50,550 nt of DNA from Chloroflexota bacterium (GTDB lineage Bacteria > Chloroflexota > Anaerolineae > Caldilineales > Caldilineaceae). How positions within the stretch are numbered: the first letter of the stretch is position 1; every line of letters begins with the position of its first letter. The DNA lies in NCBI GenBank assembly GCA_024277175.1, contig JAJRVT010000106.1, positions 1 to 50,550 on the forward strand. Direction: 5' to 3'. The notes under the pieces are model-generated. The model searched no databases. It saw nothing but the letters and a program-made list of their open reading frames with translations, and had not been told where the DNA came from. This document shows, piece by piece, positions 18,241 to 27,381 of the stretch. A program made the translations under genes and the position numbers.

Positions 18241-18879
18241 TTGCAGCAATGGTACCAAAAGGGGATAGATCGTGGCAAGCCTTGGGAAAGACCTCTCATT
18301 ATTTGATGGTTTGCTAAAGAAATGGCATTATGGGATCCCTTGCACAGGAAGATTTGAAGTGATGCCCAATTGAAATGGATACATCCAACCCATTCTTGTC
18401 AATGCGAATCAGCGTTCTAACGAAGCCCGACTATATAGCCCGCCTTTAGTTTACTCTGCACTGACAATACGCCCAGTGCGGCGTTGTAGCGCCGTTGTAG
18501 CGTTATTGTAGCGTTTTTTCTATAGAATCGGTAGGCATCTGCTCAGGCTCGCTCGCATCCGGCAGAATGCGGATTGAACGGATCTTCACGAATTTCCCTC
18601 ACAGTCATCCGCGGGGATCTGCTTAATGACGCTTTGCGTCCACTGCATAGTCCGCTCAATTCGCGTTCCACCCCACCCCCTGAATAGATGCTTGTCAGTT
18701 AGCATGCCAAGAATGGGACTGTACGACGCTGTAAGGCCAGACGTCCCTACCCCATTCCCGACATGCTTGGTTCGTTTGGGACGCACTCGATTGAAATGAG
18801 AGGCGATCGACGTTACCCAAACCCGTAACCGCACGTTCGTACATACAGAGACGCTGCAATCCCTTGAAGGAGAGAAACT
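18241..18879. other. Intergenic region of about 640 bp without a convincing gene
   Basis: It separates the divergent kinase gene and the secreted-protein genes. It holds a short direct repeat of GTTGTAGCG at 12-base spacing (about 18482-18517) and degenerate pieces of palindrome family A around 18565-18660 (GAATGCGGATTGAACGGAT, CCGCTCAATTCGCGTTCC). Promoters for both directions should be here, but no clear -35/-10 pair was identified. Confidence 0.6.
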
Positions 18880-19683
18880 ATGCGGAAATTTCTACGCTAT
18901 GGCATGGCAGTATTACTTGGCGGCCTGATCGTCGGGGCCGTCTTCCTATTCGTCAACGGCGCCAACGCCCAGGACCCCCAGGCCGACGCCGCAGCGGACG
19001 CCCCGATTTCGCTGGAGAATGTGCAATTGGACGGTCAATTCCTCCAGTATCAGGGACAGTTGCTCGATCCGTTCACCGGACGCCCCGTGGCCAATGGCAG
19101 TTACCAGATGGTCTTTCGCATGTACAACAGCGCGTCCGGCGGTTCCCCTCTCTGGCAGGAGTCCAAATTCGTGGTGGTGACCGACGGTCTGTTCTCCACC
19201 CTGCTGGGCGATACAACGCCGTTCAGTCTGGGCGACTTCAACGGCCAGCGCCTGTGGCTGGGGACGGAGATCAACGGCAATGGCGAGACCGCGCCGCGCA
19301 TGCCCATCGCCGCCAATGCCTACGCCATTTACGCCGAAAACGCCAAACTGCTCGATGGCCGCGCAGTGGATTCGTTCGCCGAGAAGAAACGTCAGCCTAT
19401 CGCTTACGGCGTGGTCAAGAAGGATGGCAGCCGCGAGAAGGGATGGCACTTTTCAGGCAAAGGCTATGACAGCGGTCTGGGCGTCTATCGCATCAGCATC
19501 GATAACGTCTATTACAACGTGAACGAATATATCACTGTGGTCACGCCGGTGGTGAACCCGGACTGCCAGAATCCTGTCCTGGCGGCCACCGGCAGCAAAG
19601 ACGGCGATCTGGTCATCGACCTGGAGCGCGTCAGCGGCGGCAACGTCCAGTGTAAATTCCACTTCGTCACCTACGCACCGTAA
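18880..19683 (+). CDS. Secreted protein with tail-fibre-like beta domain
   Basis: 267 residues. GAAGGAGAG lies just before the ATG. A signal peptide covers about 1-30 (LLGGLIVGAVFLFVNGANAQ). The following domain, LQYQGQLLDPFTGRPVANGS, then YQMVFRMYNSASGGSPLWQE, DGLFSTLLGDTTPFS and LWLGTEINGNGETAPRMPIA, is a repeat unit widespread in secreted proteins of Chloroflexota and in tail-fibre-like proteins. After RMPIAANAYAIYAENA comes a distinct C-terminal beta domain (about 175-267) with KKDGSREKGWHFSG. Likely exported and surface-associated; no enzymatic motif. It is the first of three consecutive exported proteins. Confidence 0.8.
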   Translation: MRKFLRYGMAVLLGGLIVGAVFLFVNGANAQDPQADAAADAPISLENVQLDGQFLQYQGQLLDPFTGRPVANGSYQMVFRMYNSASGGSPLWQESKFVVVTDGLFSTLLGDTTPFSLGDFNGQRLWLGTEINGNGETAPRMPIAANAYAIYAENAKLLDGRAVDSFAEKKRQPIAYGVVKKDGSREKGWHFSGKGYDSGLGVYRISIDNVYYNVNEYITVVTPVVNPDCQNPVLAATGSKDGDLVIDLERVSGGNVQCKFHFVTYAP

Positions 19684-19817
19684 CTGTTTGTCATCGTTCG
19701 TCGCAAACGCTTTGGCGCTTTTGCAACCCCTCCTGAGGGCGCATGACGAACGGACTAATGAAGCGGACGTCTATGTCGATGTCATGCAAGGAGACAAGCA
19801 GTGGAAAGGGTGAGACT

Positions 19818-20198
19818 ATGAAAGCATTTGAAAAATTATGGCGAGGGGTTCTCGTCGCGGTGATTGTGGTGGGTCTGCTCTCCGTGGCTGGCCTGGCTTT
19901 CGCACAATCATCGCAGAACTATGATCTGGGCTGCTGGGGCGTGACGTCTTCCGGCGGCGGCCGGATCCAGTATGGCCAGACCTATCTTCTGAACGCCTCT
20001 ATCGGCCAGACCGCGGCTGGCGAGGCCAACAGCGGCAAATACAGGTTACGCGCAGGCTACATCCAGGACTGGAGCACACTCTCCGTCCAGAACGCGCACG
20101 CGGCCGCGCAGCCGGCTGTAATCGACGATGACGGGAGTATTTTCCTGCCCATTATCCAAAATTTTGTGCGCACCGTGCGGCCATGCAATTACCAATGA
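19818..20198 (+). CDS. Small secreted protein with GQ-type domain and LPII tail
   Basis: About 126 residues from ATG at 19818, after GGGTGAGACT; the frame is open from 19743 but that leader is implausible. A signal peptide is clear (VLVAVIVVGLLSVAGLAFAQ). The core, GCWGVTSSGGGRIQYGQTYL then NASIGQTAAGEANSGKYRLR and AGYIQDW, matches a short domain repeatedly seen in Chloroflexota exported proteins (GGG...Y.L.G.IGQ...G....G.Y.L.GGF). Near the C-terminus is IFLPIIQNF, like the [VI][YF]LP[LI] tails common in exported proteins of the phylum. Function unknown; possibly cell-surface. Confidence 0.72.
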   Translation: MKAFEKLWRGVLVAVIVVGLLSVAGLAFAQSSQNYDLGCWGVTSSGGGRIQYGQTYLLNASIGQTAAGEANSGKYRLRAGYIQDWSTLSVQNAHAAAQPAVIDDDGSIFLPIIQNFVRTVRPCNYQ

Positions 20199-20215
20199 AA
20201 ACCAGGAGTGCATCT

Positions 20216-21754
20216 ATGAACAAATTGATCCGCAGATTCAGTGTGATGGCGACCGTCTTGTTGGCCTTCATCCTCTTGTTGCCGGGCGGGAACGCCCATG
20301 CAGCCGGACGCGAGGCCGGGAGCGCGTTGCAGCAGGCGCAACCCGTCTACGCCTTGCCGGGCGTCTTCCGCGCCGCCCCCGCCAGCCAGCCCTATGACAC
20401 AGAAATGGTGGCCGCCAACGGTGACGTCTACGCCATTGTTGGCGAAACCCCGGCTGTAGAGACGCAGATCAGCGCGCTCCGCGACGCCAACCCACCGGCG
20501 TCGGTCAAGGTGTTGGGAACGCTCTACCCTGGTGGCCGTATATCGAGCACGCCGGAAATTGTGGTCTCCAGCGTGACGTCGTCCACACCGGCGCCCACGC
20601 CCACGCCGGTGAACGCGCGGCCCCAGGCCACGGTGGCCGTCTCGGTGCTCAACCTGCGCCAAGGTCCCAGCACGAGCTACCCCGTTATCGGTAGTCTGAC
20701 GCTAGGCGAAACCTGCGACATCACCGGACGCAATGCAGCCTCCACTTGGTGGAACCTCCAATGCCCCAGAAATCTTAAAGGGTGGGTGGCTGCCCATCTG
20801 GTGAACGTGACCGGCAACACGGCCAACGTGCCCATCATCGTCGCCCCGCCCCCGCCGGCGCCGACGCCCGCCCCACCGCCTGCGACCTGCGGCGGTTGGA
20901 CGTCCACCTTCTATCCCAACCGGGACTTGCTGGGGTCGTCCACGGTGACCGCTTGCGCCAACCAGATCAACTTCAACTGGGGCGGTGGACCGCCCTACCC
21001 TCAGATGCCGGCCACGAACTGGTCCGCCCGTTTCGAGCGCACCATCAACGTCGCGCCCGGCAACTACCAACTACGCACCGTCTCTGATGACGGCGTGCGG
21101 GTCTGGCAGGATGGCAATCTGGTGATCGATAACTGGGCCGAACAGTCGCCGACCGAACGCTACACCACGGTTTATCTGACCGGGAGCCACCAATTCCGCG
21201 TCGACTATTTCCAGGGTGGCGGCGGCTCCAGCCTCACGTTTAACATCACGCCGACCAGCGGCGGCGGGTCCGGCGGCGGCAATGTTGATATAAACACTTC
21301 CTGGGAAGTCAATTACTGGAACAACATCAGCCTGAGCGGCGGGCCGGCCATCACCCGGGGCGAACCCCGTGACCGCTACCCGCTGGATCGGGACTGGGGT
21401 AATGGATCGCCTGTGCCCGGCGTCATCGGCAACGACAACTGGTCGGCGAGCTGGCGCGGACGTTTCTACTTCGATCCGGGCGACTACACCTTCAAGGCCC
21501 GTGCAGATGACGGCGTGCGCGTCTCCATCGACGGCATCCGCGTGTTGGACGGGTGGACCGACGGCCATAAGGAAATCCAGAACACCTTCCGCGGCGTGGG
21601 CGCCGGCCAGCACGAGATCCTCATCGAGTATTACGAACGGGGCGGCGTGGCCTACAACCGGGTCTATTGGTTCAAGGACACGGGCGGCGGTTCCAGTGGC
21701 GGTGGCGGTGGCGGTGGCAGCGGCGGCGGGTCCGGCGGCAGCCTAGACGAATAG
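20216..21754 (+). CDS. Secreted SH3b plus double PA14-like domain protein
   Basis: About 512 residues from ATG at 20216, with CCAGGAG upstream. Signal peptide SVMATVLLAFILLLPGGNAHA. An SH3b domain at about 145-205 (VLNLRQGPSTSYPVIGSLTL, then GWVAAHLVNV) is followed by a proline-rich linker. Two PA14-like carbohydrate-binding beta domains follow: one at about 225-355 (NWSARFERTINVAPGNYQLR, SDDGVRVWQDGNLVIDNW) and one at about 375-490 (NWSASWRGRFYFDPGDYTFK, ADDGVRVSIDGIRVLDGW). The tail is almost pure Gly/Ser. SH3b suggests peptidoglycan or cell-wall contact and PA14 sugar binding. No catalytic domain is present, so it is likely structural or adhesive. Confidence 0.85.
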   Translation: MNKLIRRFSVMATVLLAFILLLPGGNAHAAGREAGSALQQAQPVYALPGVFRAAPASQPYDTEMVAANGDVYAIVGETPAVETQISALRDANPPASVKVLGTLYPGGRISSTPEIVVSSVTSSTPAPTPTPVNARPQATVAVSVLNLRQGPSTSYPVIGSLTLGETCDITGRNAASTWWNLQCPRNLKGWVAAHLVNVTGNTANVPIIVAPPPPAPTPAPPPATCGGWTSTFYPNRDLLGSSTVTACANQINFNWGGGPPYPQMPATNWSARFERTINVAPGNYQLRTVSDDGVRVWQDGNLVIDNWAEQSPTERYTTVYLTGSHQFRVDYFQGGGGSSLTFNITPTSGGGSGGGNVDINTSWEVNYWNNISLSGGPAITRGEPRDRYPLDRDWGNGSPVPGVIGNDNWSASWRGRFYFDPGDYTFKARADDGVRVSIDGIRVLDGWTDGHKEIQNTFRGVGAGQHEILIEYYERGGVAYNRVYWFKDTGGGSSGGGGGGGSGGGSGGSLDE

Positions 21755-21822
21755 CGCTCCCTGTACAGGCGATAATTCGCAGTAGACCAATACGATGACC
21801 GTGACAAGAAACGAGAACGTAG

Positions 21823-22980
21823 ATGATCTACCAACAGATGCTCAACTATTTCGCGGCCAAGGGGCCGGAGATGATCGAGGTGATCGAGGACCTGGTCACC
21901 CGGGAGACGCCCAGCGACGACAAGCCGCGCCTGGACGCGTTCGCCGACTATCTGGCCGGGCGGCTGCGCGCCGTCGGCGCGGAAGTGGAGATCATCCCCT
22001 GCATCGAGCGGGGCAACCATCTGCGCGCTCGCTTCGGTTACGAGCGCTTCGACGGCGAGAAGACCGCCCCGGTCAAACCCGCGCTGGTGCTCTGCCACTA
22101 CGACACAGTCTGGCCCGTCGGTTCCCTGGAAACCCACCCTTTCCGCATCGAAGAGGGGTGGGCGTACGGCCCCGGCATCTTCGACATGCAGACGAGTCTG
22201 ATGTTGGTGGAGTACGCGCTGCGGGCCATACAGGACCTGAGCCTGGAGTTGCCGCGGCCCGTCACCATCCTCATGACGTCCGACGAAGAAGTGGGCAGCC
22301 AGACCTCCCGAACGTTGATTGAGGACGAGGGCAAGAATGCAGAATACGTGCTGGTATTGGAATCCCCCCTGCCCGGCGGCGTGCTCAAGACCGCGCGCAA
22401 GGGCGGCGGCAATTTTCAGATCGAGATCACCGGGCGGGCCGCCCACGCAGGCGTTGAACCGGAAAAGGGCATCAGCGCCATCCACGAACTGGCGTTGCAG
22501 ATCCTGCGCATCCATGAATTGGGCGATCCGGAAAAGGGCACCACGGTCAACGTGGATGTGGTGCGGGGCGGGACGAAATCCAACGTTATCCCGGCCTACG
22601 CCACCGGCTTCGTCGACGTTCGCGCCTGGACCGCGGATGAAGTGGAGCGGGTGACGAAAGCCATGCGCACCCTGCAGCCCATCACGCCCGGCGCGCGCAT
22701 CGATGTCAGCGGCGGCGCCAATCGTCCGCCTCTGGAGCGCAAGGTCACCATTGATCTCTTCAAACGGGTGCAGGCTGTGGGCAAACGTCTGGGGCTGGAC
22801 CTGGAAGAGGGGAGCACAGGCGGCGGCAGCGACGGCAGTTGGACCGGCGCGCTGGGCGTTCCCACGTTGGACGGCCTGGGCGTGCCCGGCCACGGCGCCC
22901 ACGCCGATCACGAGCATATCGAAGTCGACAAAATCCCTGCCACCGCGGCGTTGTTGACGGCGTGTTTGCGGGACTTGTAG
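21823..22980 (+). CDS. M20 family metallopeptidase (glutamate carboxypeptidase-like)
   Basis: 385 residues. Metal-ligand motifs of the M20 family are present: LCHYDTVWPVGSL (His92, Asp94), GPGIFDMQTSLMLVEYAL with the bridging Asp, MTSDEEVGSQTSR with the general-base Glu, and GHGAHADHEHIEVDKIPA near the end with the last histidine ligand. The dimerisation domain carries GRAAHAGVEPEKGISAIHEL. This arrangement is closest to CPG2-like zinc aminoacylases that remove C-terminal glutamate or deacylate amino acids. It is cytoplasmic, as no signal peptide is visible. It lies just after the secreted trio but seems functionally separate. The 3' side abuts an octamer repeat array. Confidence 0.88.
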   Translation: MIYQQMLNYFAAKGPEMIEVIEDLVTRETPSDDKPRLDAFADYLAGRLRAVGAEVEIIPCIERGNHLRARFGYERFDGEKTAPVKPALVLCHYDTVWPVGSLETHPFRIEEGWAYGPGIFDMQTSLMLVEYALRAIQDLSLELPRPVTILMTSDEEVGSQTSRTLIEDEGKNAEYVLVLESPLPGGVLKTARKGGGNFQIEITGRAAHAGVEPEKGISAIHELALQILRIHELGDPEKGTTVNVDVVRGGTKSNVIPAYATGFVDVRAWTADEVERVTKAMRTLQPITPGARIDVSGGANRPPLERKVTIDLFKRVQAVGKRLGLDLEEGSTGGGSDGSWTGALGVPTLDGLGVPGHGAHADHEHIEVDKIPATAALLTACLRDL

Positions 22981-23080
22981 GGATGACTGGATGACAGGAT
23001 GACAAGATGAGGGGGTGACAAGGTGACTCTCGCCATCTTGTCATCTTGTCATCTTGTCACCCTGTCATCTTGTCATTCTC
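22981..23080. repeat. Octamer arrays in inverted orientation
   Basis: The left half is tandem GGATGACA-like octamers (22981-23028) and the right half tandem CATCTTGT octamers (about 23034-23075). The halves are roughly complementary and could form one long hairpin between the convergent M20 peptidase and purD genes. The purD stop codon is contributed by this array. Pieces of the same octamer occur inside the coding sequence near 34622-34642. Confidence 0.8.
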
Positions 23081-24333
23081 CCAATATCCCGCCGATACTG
23101 CGCCTCATTGAAATGAATAGCGCGCACGCCACTGTAGGCCACGCCGGCGGCGTCGGCCATGGTGGAGCGGAGGGCGGTGACGGCCAGCACCCGCCCGCCG
23201 GCGGTGACCAGGCGATCGTCGGCCCACTTGGTGCCGGCGTGGAAAACCAGACAGCCCCGACGCTCGGCGTCATCCAGGTGGGTGATGGGATGGCCGGTGG
23301 GATAGTCGCCCGGATAGCCGGCCGAGGCCATGACCACAGTGACCGCCACCTGGTCGCGCCAGCGCACGTCCACCTGATCCAGCCGCCCCTCCACGCATGC
23401 CTCACAAACTTCCAGCAGGTCGCTCTCCAGCAAGGGGATGATGACCTGGGCCTCCGGATCGCCAAAGCGGCAGTTGTACTCCAGCACCATGGGACCGTCC
23501 TCGGTCAACATCAGCCCAGCGTAGAGAACGCCAATGTAGGGCGTCCCCTCCGCGGCCATGCCGTCCAGCGTGGGCTGTAAGATCTCTGTTTGCACCTGCT
23601 CCAGCAATGCCGGCGTGGCCAGGGGCGAGGGGGCGAACGCACCCATGCCGCCGGTGTTGGGACCGCGATCGCCGTCCAGCAGGCGTTTGTGGTCCTGGGC
23701 CGCGGGCATGAGCGCGAGGTGACGGCCATCGGTGAAGGCCAGGACCGAAAGCTCCGGCCCGCTGAGGCGCTCCTCAATGAGCACGATCTGGCCGGCGTCG
23801 CCAAAGCGCCGCTCCAGCAAGATCTGTTGCAGCACGCCCGCAGCTTCGGCCATGGTTTCCGGCAGGATGACGCCCTTGCCGGCGGCCAACCCGCTGGCCT
23901 TGATCACCGGCGGCGAGTCCAGTTCGCGCAGATAGCGGGTGGCGTCGTCGAAATCGGTGAAGGCTTGGGCGCGGCCGGTGGGGATGCCATGGCGCTGCAT
24001 AAACGCCTTGGCGAAGGCCTTGGACCCCTCGAGCTGAGCCGCGGCCTGGGTGGGCCCGAAGATGGCCTGGTCCGCGGCCTGGAAGAGGTCCACGATGCCG
24101 TCGGACAGAGGCGCTTCCGGCCCGACCACGGTGAAGTCCACGCCGGCCGTGGCTGCGAAATCGGCCAGCGCCGCCAGGTCGTCAGCCGAAATGGGGACGT
24201 TTTCGGTTTTGGCCATGCGAGCCGTGCCGCCGTTGCCCGGCGCGACGAAAAGATGATCCACCCGCGGCGATTGAGTGAGCTGCCAGGCCAGCGCGTGTTC
24301 GCGCCCACCGCTCCCGATCAGAAGAACGTTCAT
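23065..24333 (-). CDS. purD: Phosphoribosylamine--glycine ligase
   Basis: 422 residues, the normal PurD length. It starts MNVLLIGSGGREHALAWQLT, the invariant N-domain. ATP-grasp features include SPPVIKASGLAAGKGVILPE, EERLSGPELSVLAFTDG, DHKRLLDGDRGPNTGGMGAF and YVGVLY-like YIGVLYAGLMLTEDGPMVLE, with the metal site EYNCRFGDPEAQVIIPLL. It ligates glycine to 5-phosphoribosylamine in purine synthesis. No other purine genes are adjacent. The last four residues (RMTR) and the stop derive from the octamer repeat array, so its C-terminus has been set by the repeat. AGGAAA precedes the ATG. Confidence 0.96.
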   Translation of the reverse strand: MNVLLIGSGGREHALAWQLTQSPRVDHLFVAPGNGGTARMAKTENVPISADDLAALADFAATAGVDFTVVGPEAPLSDGIVDLFQAADQAIFGPTQAAAQLEGSKAFAKAFMQRHGIPTGRAQAFTDFDDATRYLRELDSPPVIKASGLAAGKGVILPETMAEAAGVLQQILLERRFGDAGQIVLIEERLSGPELSVLAFTDGRHLALMPAAQDHKRLLDGDRGPNTGGMGAFAPSPLATPALLEQVQTEILQPTLDGMAAEGTPYIGVLYAGLMLTEDGPMVLEYNCRFGDPEAQVIIPLLESDLLEVCEACVEGRLDQVDVRWRDQVAVTVVMASAGYPGDYPTGHPITHLDDAERRGCLVFHAGTKWADDRLVTAGGRVLAVTALRSTMADAAGVAYSGVRAIHFNEAQYRRDIGRMTR

Positions 24334-24345
24334 GGGTTTCCTCGT

Positions 24346-24448
24346 TGTTATTCTCTCTGCGCCCCCCTGCGCCTCCGCGACTCTGCGCCGAAATGATCTC
24401 GTTTGACGCAGAGCCGCGGAGGCGCAGAGGGACGCAGAGATTTTGTGG
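24346..24448. repeat. CGCAGAG-type palindrome between purD and rpe
   Basis: A left half rich in CTCTGCGCC/CTGCGTC words and a right half GACGCAGAGCCGCGGAGG (24414 onward) CGCAGAGGGACGCAGAG form an imperfect long inverted repeat. It is a single-copy relative of the 98-bp tandem palindromes at 38371-38656. Confidence 0.75.
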
Positions 24449-24453
24449 TTGCT

Positions 24454-25134
24454 CTATGCCTGCACGTTGGCGTAGCCGGCGCGCAGGGCGGCGATATTCT
24501 CGGCGATGGAGGCTCTGTCGTTGTAGACTGCACTACCGGCCACGATGACGTTAGCCCCGGAGTCCACCACATCGCCAATATTGGCGGGGCCAACGCCGCC
24601 ATCCACCTGTAAATCGCAGGTGGGGTTCAGTTCATCCAGCATGTAACGCATACGCCGCAGCTTGCTGGTCGCGGTCTCGATGAAACGTTGGCCGCCAAAG
24701 CCGGGGTTGACGCTCATGATCAGGACCATATCCACGAAGGGCGCGATCTCCCGCAGCGCGTCGATGCTGGTGGCCGGGTTGATGGCCACGCCCGCCCGGC
24801 AACCCAGGCGCGTGATCTGCTGGACAGTGCTGTGGAGATGGGTGCAGGCCTCGGCGTGGACGGTGAGGATGTCGGCGCCGGCGTCGCGAAAATTCTCCAG
24901 ATAGCGGCTCGGCTCCGCGACCATCAGATGGACGTCCAGGGGCAGGTCGGTCATCTGGTCTACGGCCTTGATCACCAGAGGGCCGAAGGTGATATTAGGC
25001 ACGAAGGTTCCGTCCATGACGTCCAGGTGCATGTAGTCGGCTCCGCCGGCCTCGGCTTCCCGAATCTGGTCGGCCAGATGGCCCCAATCCGCCGTTAAAA
25101 TAGAGGGAGCGATCTTCACTTGTGGCGTTGTCAT
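24454..25134 (-). CDS. rpe: Ribulose-phosphate 3-epimerase
   Basis: 226 residues, full length TIM barrel. Family motifs are [20 protein letters not shown], the metal-binding [54 protein letters not shown] and [20 protein letters not shown], then [10 protein letters not shown]. It interconverts ribulose-5-phosphate and xylulose-5-phosphate in the pentose phosphate or Calvin pathways. AGGAAAAGAGAACA precedes the ATG. A palindrome separates it from purD, so co-transcription is possible but not certain. Confidence 0.96.
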   Translation of the reverse strand: MTTPQVKIAPSILTADWGHLADQIREAEAGGADYMHLDVMDGTFVPNITFGPLVIKAVDQMTDLPLDVHLMVAEPSRYLENFRDAGADILTVHAEACTHLHSTVQQITRLGCRAGVAINPATSIDALREIAPFVDMVLIMSVNPGFGGQRFIETATSKLRRMRYMLDELNPTCDLQVDGGVGPANIGDVVDSGANVIVAGSAVYNDRASIAENIAALRAGYANVQA

Positions 25135-25236
25135 TGTTCTCTTTTCCTGATTTTATGATGTTTATTCGCCAGTATAATTGGAACGCAGATTCTCACAGAT
25201 TCACCTCAAAACCAACCACGAGAATGCCCCAATCCA

Positions 25237-26013
25237 TCATAGCCGCGCGCTATCGGCTTCCATCAAAAACTCATCCATGATCCGCTGCACTTGCCAGGGA
25301 CGACGAAAGATCAGGCCATGGGCCTGGCCGGGGATCAGGTGCAACTGAGCGTTAGGCAGGGCTACGGCCATGCGTTCGGGGACGGCGGGTGGGAAGAACT
25401 GATCCTCCTCGCCGTGGATCAAACAGACCGGCATGCGAAAACGGCTGAACGCATCCAGGGGCAGATCGACGCCCACCCATCGATCCAGGCTGCGGAACGC
25501 GGGCAGCAGCACCTGCTGGTAATAGCCCTCATCATGATAGGGATCGTGGAGGCGGGCGGTGGCTTCGAGCCAACGTTCATCGGGCTGGAAGCGCTCTGGC
25601 GTCAGCAAGGGGCGGCCCCCGACCAGCTTATCCGGGTCCAGGGTATAGCTGGTGCTGACCAGGGCCAATGTAACCGGTGACGCCAGCCGATGATGGACCA
25701 TCAACTGGGCGATCATGCCGCCGCTGCTGACGCCGGCCAAGTGTCCGCTGTCCGCGCCTTCGGCCTCCATGAGCGCTGCGATCTGGCGCGCCATGGCCCT
25801 GTGATCGAAACGGAGCGGATAGCCCTGTGAACGTCCATGTCCGGGCAGATCGGGCAGCAGCACCCGATAGCGCCGGCTGAACCCGTCCAGCAGCGCGCCC
25901 CAGGCGCGTTCGCCTGTGCTCATAAAATTGTGCAGAAGCGTCAGCGTTGGCCGCCCCGCCGCGCCGATTACGTCATAATGGATGACGCCGCTCTCTGTCT
26001 CAAACCTTGGCAT
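25237..26013 (-). CDS. Alpha/beta hydrolase
   Basis: 258 residues. The core shows [36 protein letters not shown], the nucleophile elbow [16 protein letters not shown] (Ser in G-V-S-S-G), the acid-bearing [13 protein letters not shown] and the catalytic histidine in [14 protein letters not shown]. This is a complete Ser-Asp-His triad of a small esterase, lactonase or C-C hydrolase; substrate unknown. Its start overlaps the 3' end of the M50 protease gene by fourteen bases, so the two are co-transcribed. Confidence 0.88.
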   Translation of the reverse strand: MPRFETESGVIHYDVIGAAGRPTLTLLHNFMSTGERAWGALLDGFSRRYRVLLPDLPGHGRSQGYPLRFDHRAMARQIAALMEAEGADSGHLAGVSSGGMIAQLMVHHRLASPVTLALVSTSYTLDPDKLVGGRPLLTPERFQPDERWLEATARLHDPYHDEGYYQQVLLPAFRSLDRWVGVDLPLDAFSRFRMPVCLIHGEEDQFFPPAVPERMAVALPNAQLHLIPGQAHGLIFRRPWQVQRIMDEFLMEADSARL

Positions 26014-27217
26014 CGGTGGTGGCGTCGTCTGTAGAGGTCGGGCCGCCTGCGCCCGGGCGACCGGCGTTCTGGCGGTGAGAGCGATTTATGGCCGCGCCCA
26101 TAACATGGATCATTTCGGTGATGTCATCAGCGCTGAGCAGCCCCAGAAAACGCGACCAGTCCATGACGGCCATGACGCGACTAGTTGACGCGCTCATTTT
26201 TTCCCACACATCGGCCAGGTCGTCGTCCGGACGGCATACAGGGATTTGGTCGACGGGGATCATATAGTCCACCACGCGCGCGTTGGGACCGCCTTCCCGC
26301 AGGCCATGGACCAGTCGGGAATGGGTCAATACACCGACGAAATTGCCGCCCAGATCCATCACCGGATAGTTGGATTGGTGGCTGTGCATGGCCAAATCCA
26401 CGGCCCGGTCGATGTGTTCGCTGACATAAAGGCTGACGGCGTTCGGGCGCAGAGCCCGATGGACAGGCACATTTTTCAGAACGGCCCGACTCTCCACGCC
26501 GGCCAGTTCGCCGCCGCCGCCAAAGTAAATGAAGAAGGCGATAAGCAGAAGAAAAAAGTTGCCGCCAAAAATGCCCCACACCACGAAGAGGGCGGCCATC
26601 ACCTGGCCCACGAAGACGGCCACCCGGGTCGCCTGCACATAGGACATCCAGATGGCTAACAGGGAACGCAGAATGCGTCCGCCGTCCATGGGGAATGCGG
26701 GCAGCAGGTTGAACAGCCCCAACAGCAGGTTAAGCATGACCAGATATCCCAGAAGGTTGACCAAACTGGGCGTCTGCGCGTTGTACAGGGCCTGGGTGAA
26801 AATATGCATATCCATGGCCGCGGCCGGCCCGGACTGGAGAGCAGCTACGGCCAGGGTGACGGGGGCCAAAATCAAGGCGATGATGAAATTGACCGTGGGT
26901 CCGGCGATCGCGATCAGGAACTCCTGGGTGGGATTATCAGGCATGCGCTCCAGGCTGGCTACGCCGCCGATGGGGAGCAGGGTGATATAGGGTGTGTTTA
27001 CGCCAAAGCGTTTGGCCACCAACGCGTGACCGAACTCATGCAGCGTGACGCAGACGAAGAGCAACAGGATCACCAGGACGCCGTAGAGTGCGCCGATGAC
27101 CATATTGCCGCCCCCCGCACCAAAGATGAACGCCCCATAGAGGATGATCAGCAGGAAGGACCAATGCATACGAACTTCAATGCCGGCGATACGAAAAAGC
27201 GTTAGCGAGCCGCCCAT
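26000..27217 (-). CDS. Site-2 protease (M50) with CBS domains
   Basis: About 405 residues from ATG at 27217; another ATG at 27229 lies directly against GGAG and 27217 is twelve bases from it, so either is possible. The active-site helix [20 protein letters not shown] contains HExxH (around residues 60-64). The third metal ligand lies in [20 protein letters not shown] (N/D-x-D-G). Several membrane helices surround these. The cytoplasmic C-terminal half (about 250-380) contains a CBS pair with [20 protein letters not shown] and [19 protein letters not shown]. The type cleaves membrane-embedded substrates and may be gated by nucleotide binding to the CBS pair. Confidence 0.92.
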   Translation of the reverse strand: MGGSLTLFRIAGIEVRMHWSFLLIILYGAFIFGAGGGNMVIGALYGVLVILLLFVCVTLHEFGHALVAKRFGVNTPYITLLPIGGVASLERMPDNPTQEFLIAIAGPTVNFIIALILAPVTLAVAALQSGPAAAMDMHIFTQALYNAQTPSLVNLLGYLVMLNLLLGLFNLLPAFPMDGGRILRSLLAIWMSYVQATRVAVFVGQVMAALFVVWGIFGGNFFLLLIAFFIYFGGGGELAGVESRAVLKNVPVHRALRPNAVSLYVSEHIDRAVDLAMHSHQSNYPVMDLGGNFVGVLTHSRLVHGLREGGPNARVVDYMIPVDQIPVCRPDDDLADVWEKMSASTSRVMAVMDWSRFLGLLSADDITEMIHVMGAAINRSHRQNAGRPGAGGPTSTDDATTDAKV

Positions 27218-27247
27218 GGTCTGTTGCATCTCCTTTCTTTCTTGCAG

Positions 27248-27348
27248 CGATTGTCGCGTCAAATGTGAATTGACAGGAATACAAACCAGGTTTCTAGTAG
27301 AAACCTGGTTTGTGCGAAGTTATCAAAACAGCCTTGACGCGACAATCG
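27248..27348. repeat. Nested palindrome (outer 15-bp arms, inner 14-bp hairpin)
   Basis: Perfect outer arms CGATTGTCGCGTCAA (27248-27262) and its complement (27334-27348) enclose an inner hairpin with arms CAAACCAGGTTTCT and AGAAACCTGGTTTG and a three-base AGT loop (27282-27312). It lies between the divergent-looking ends of the M50 and DUF971 transcripts, upstream of the M50 start. Confidence 0.85.
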
Positions 27349-27381
27349 AGGAACGCGGGGACATTTGCTATGGATCGCGGT

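Noticed and set aside
18586-18834. Minus-strand frame of 82 codons in the kinase/secreted-protein gap
   Set aside because: Peptide has no family features and crosses degenerate repeat pieces.
22981-23080. Possible CRISPR array
   Set aside because: The octamers are contiguous with no unique spacers and no cas genes are present.
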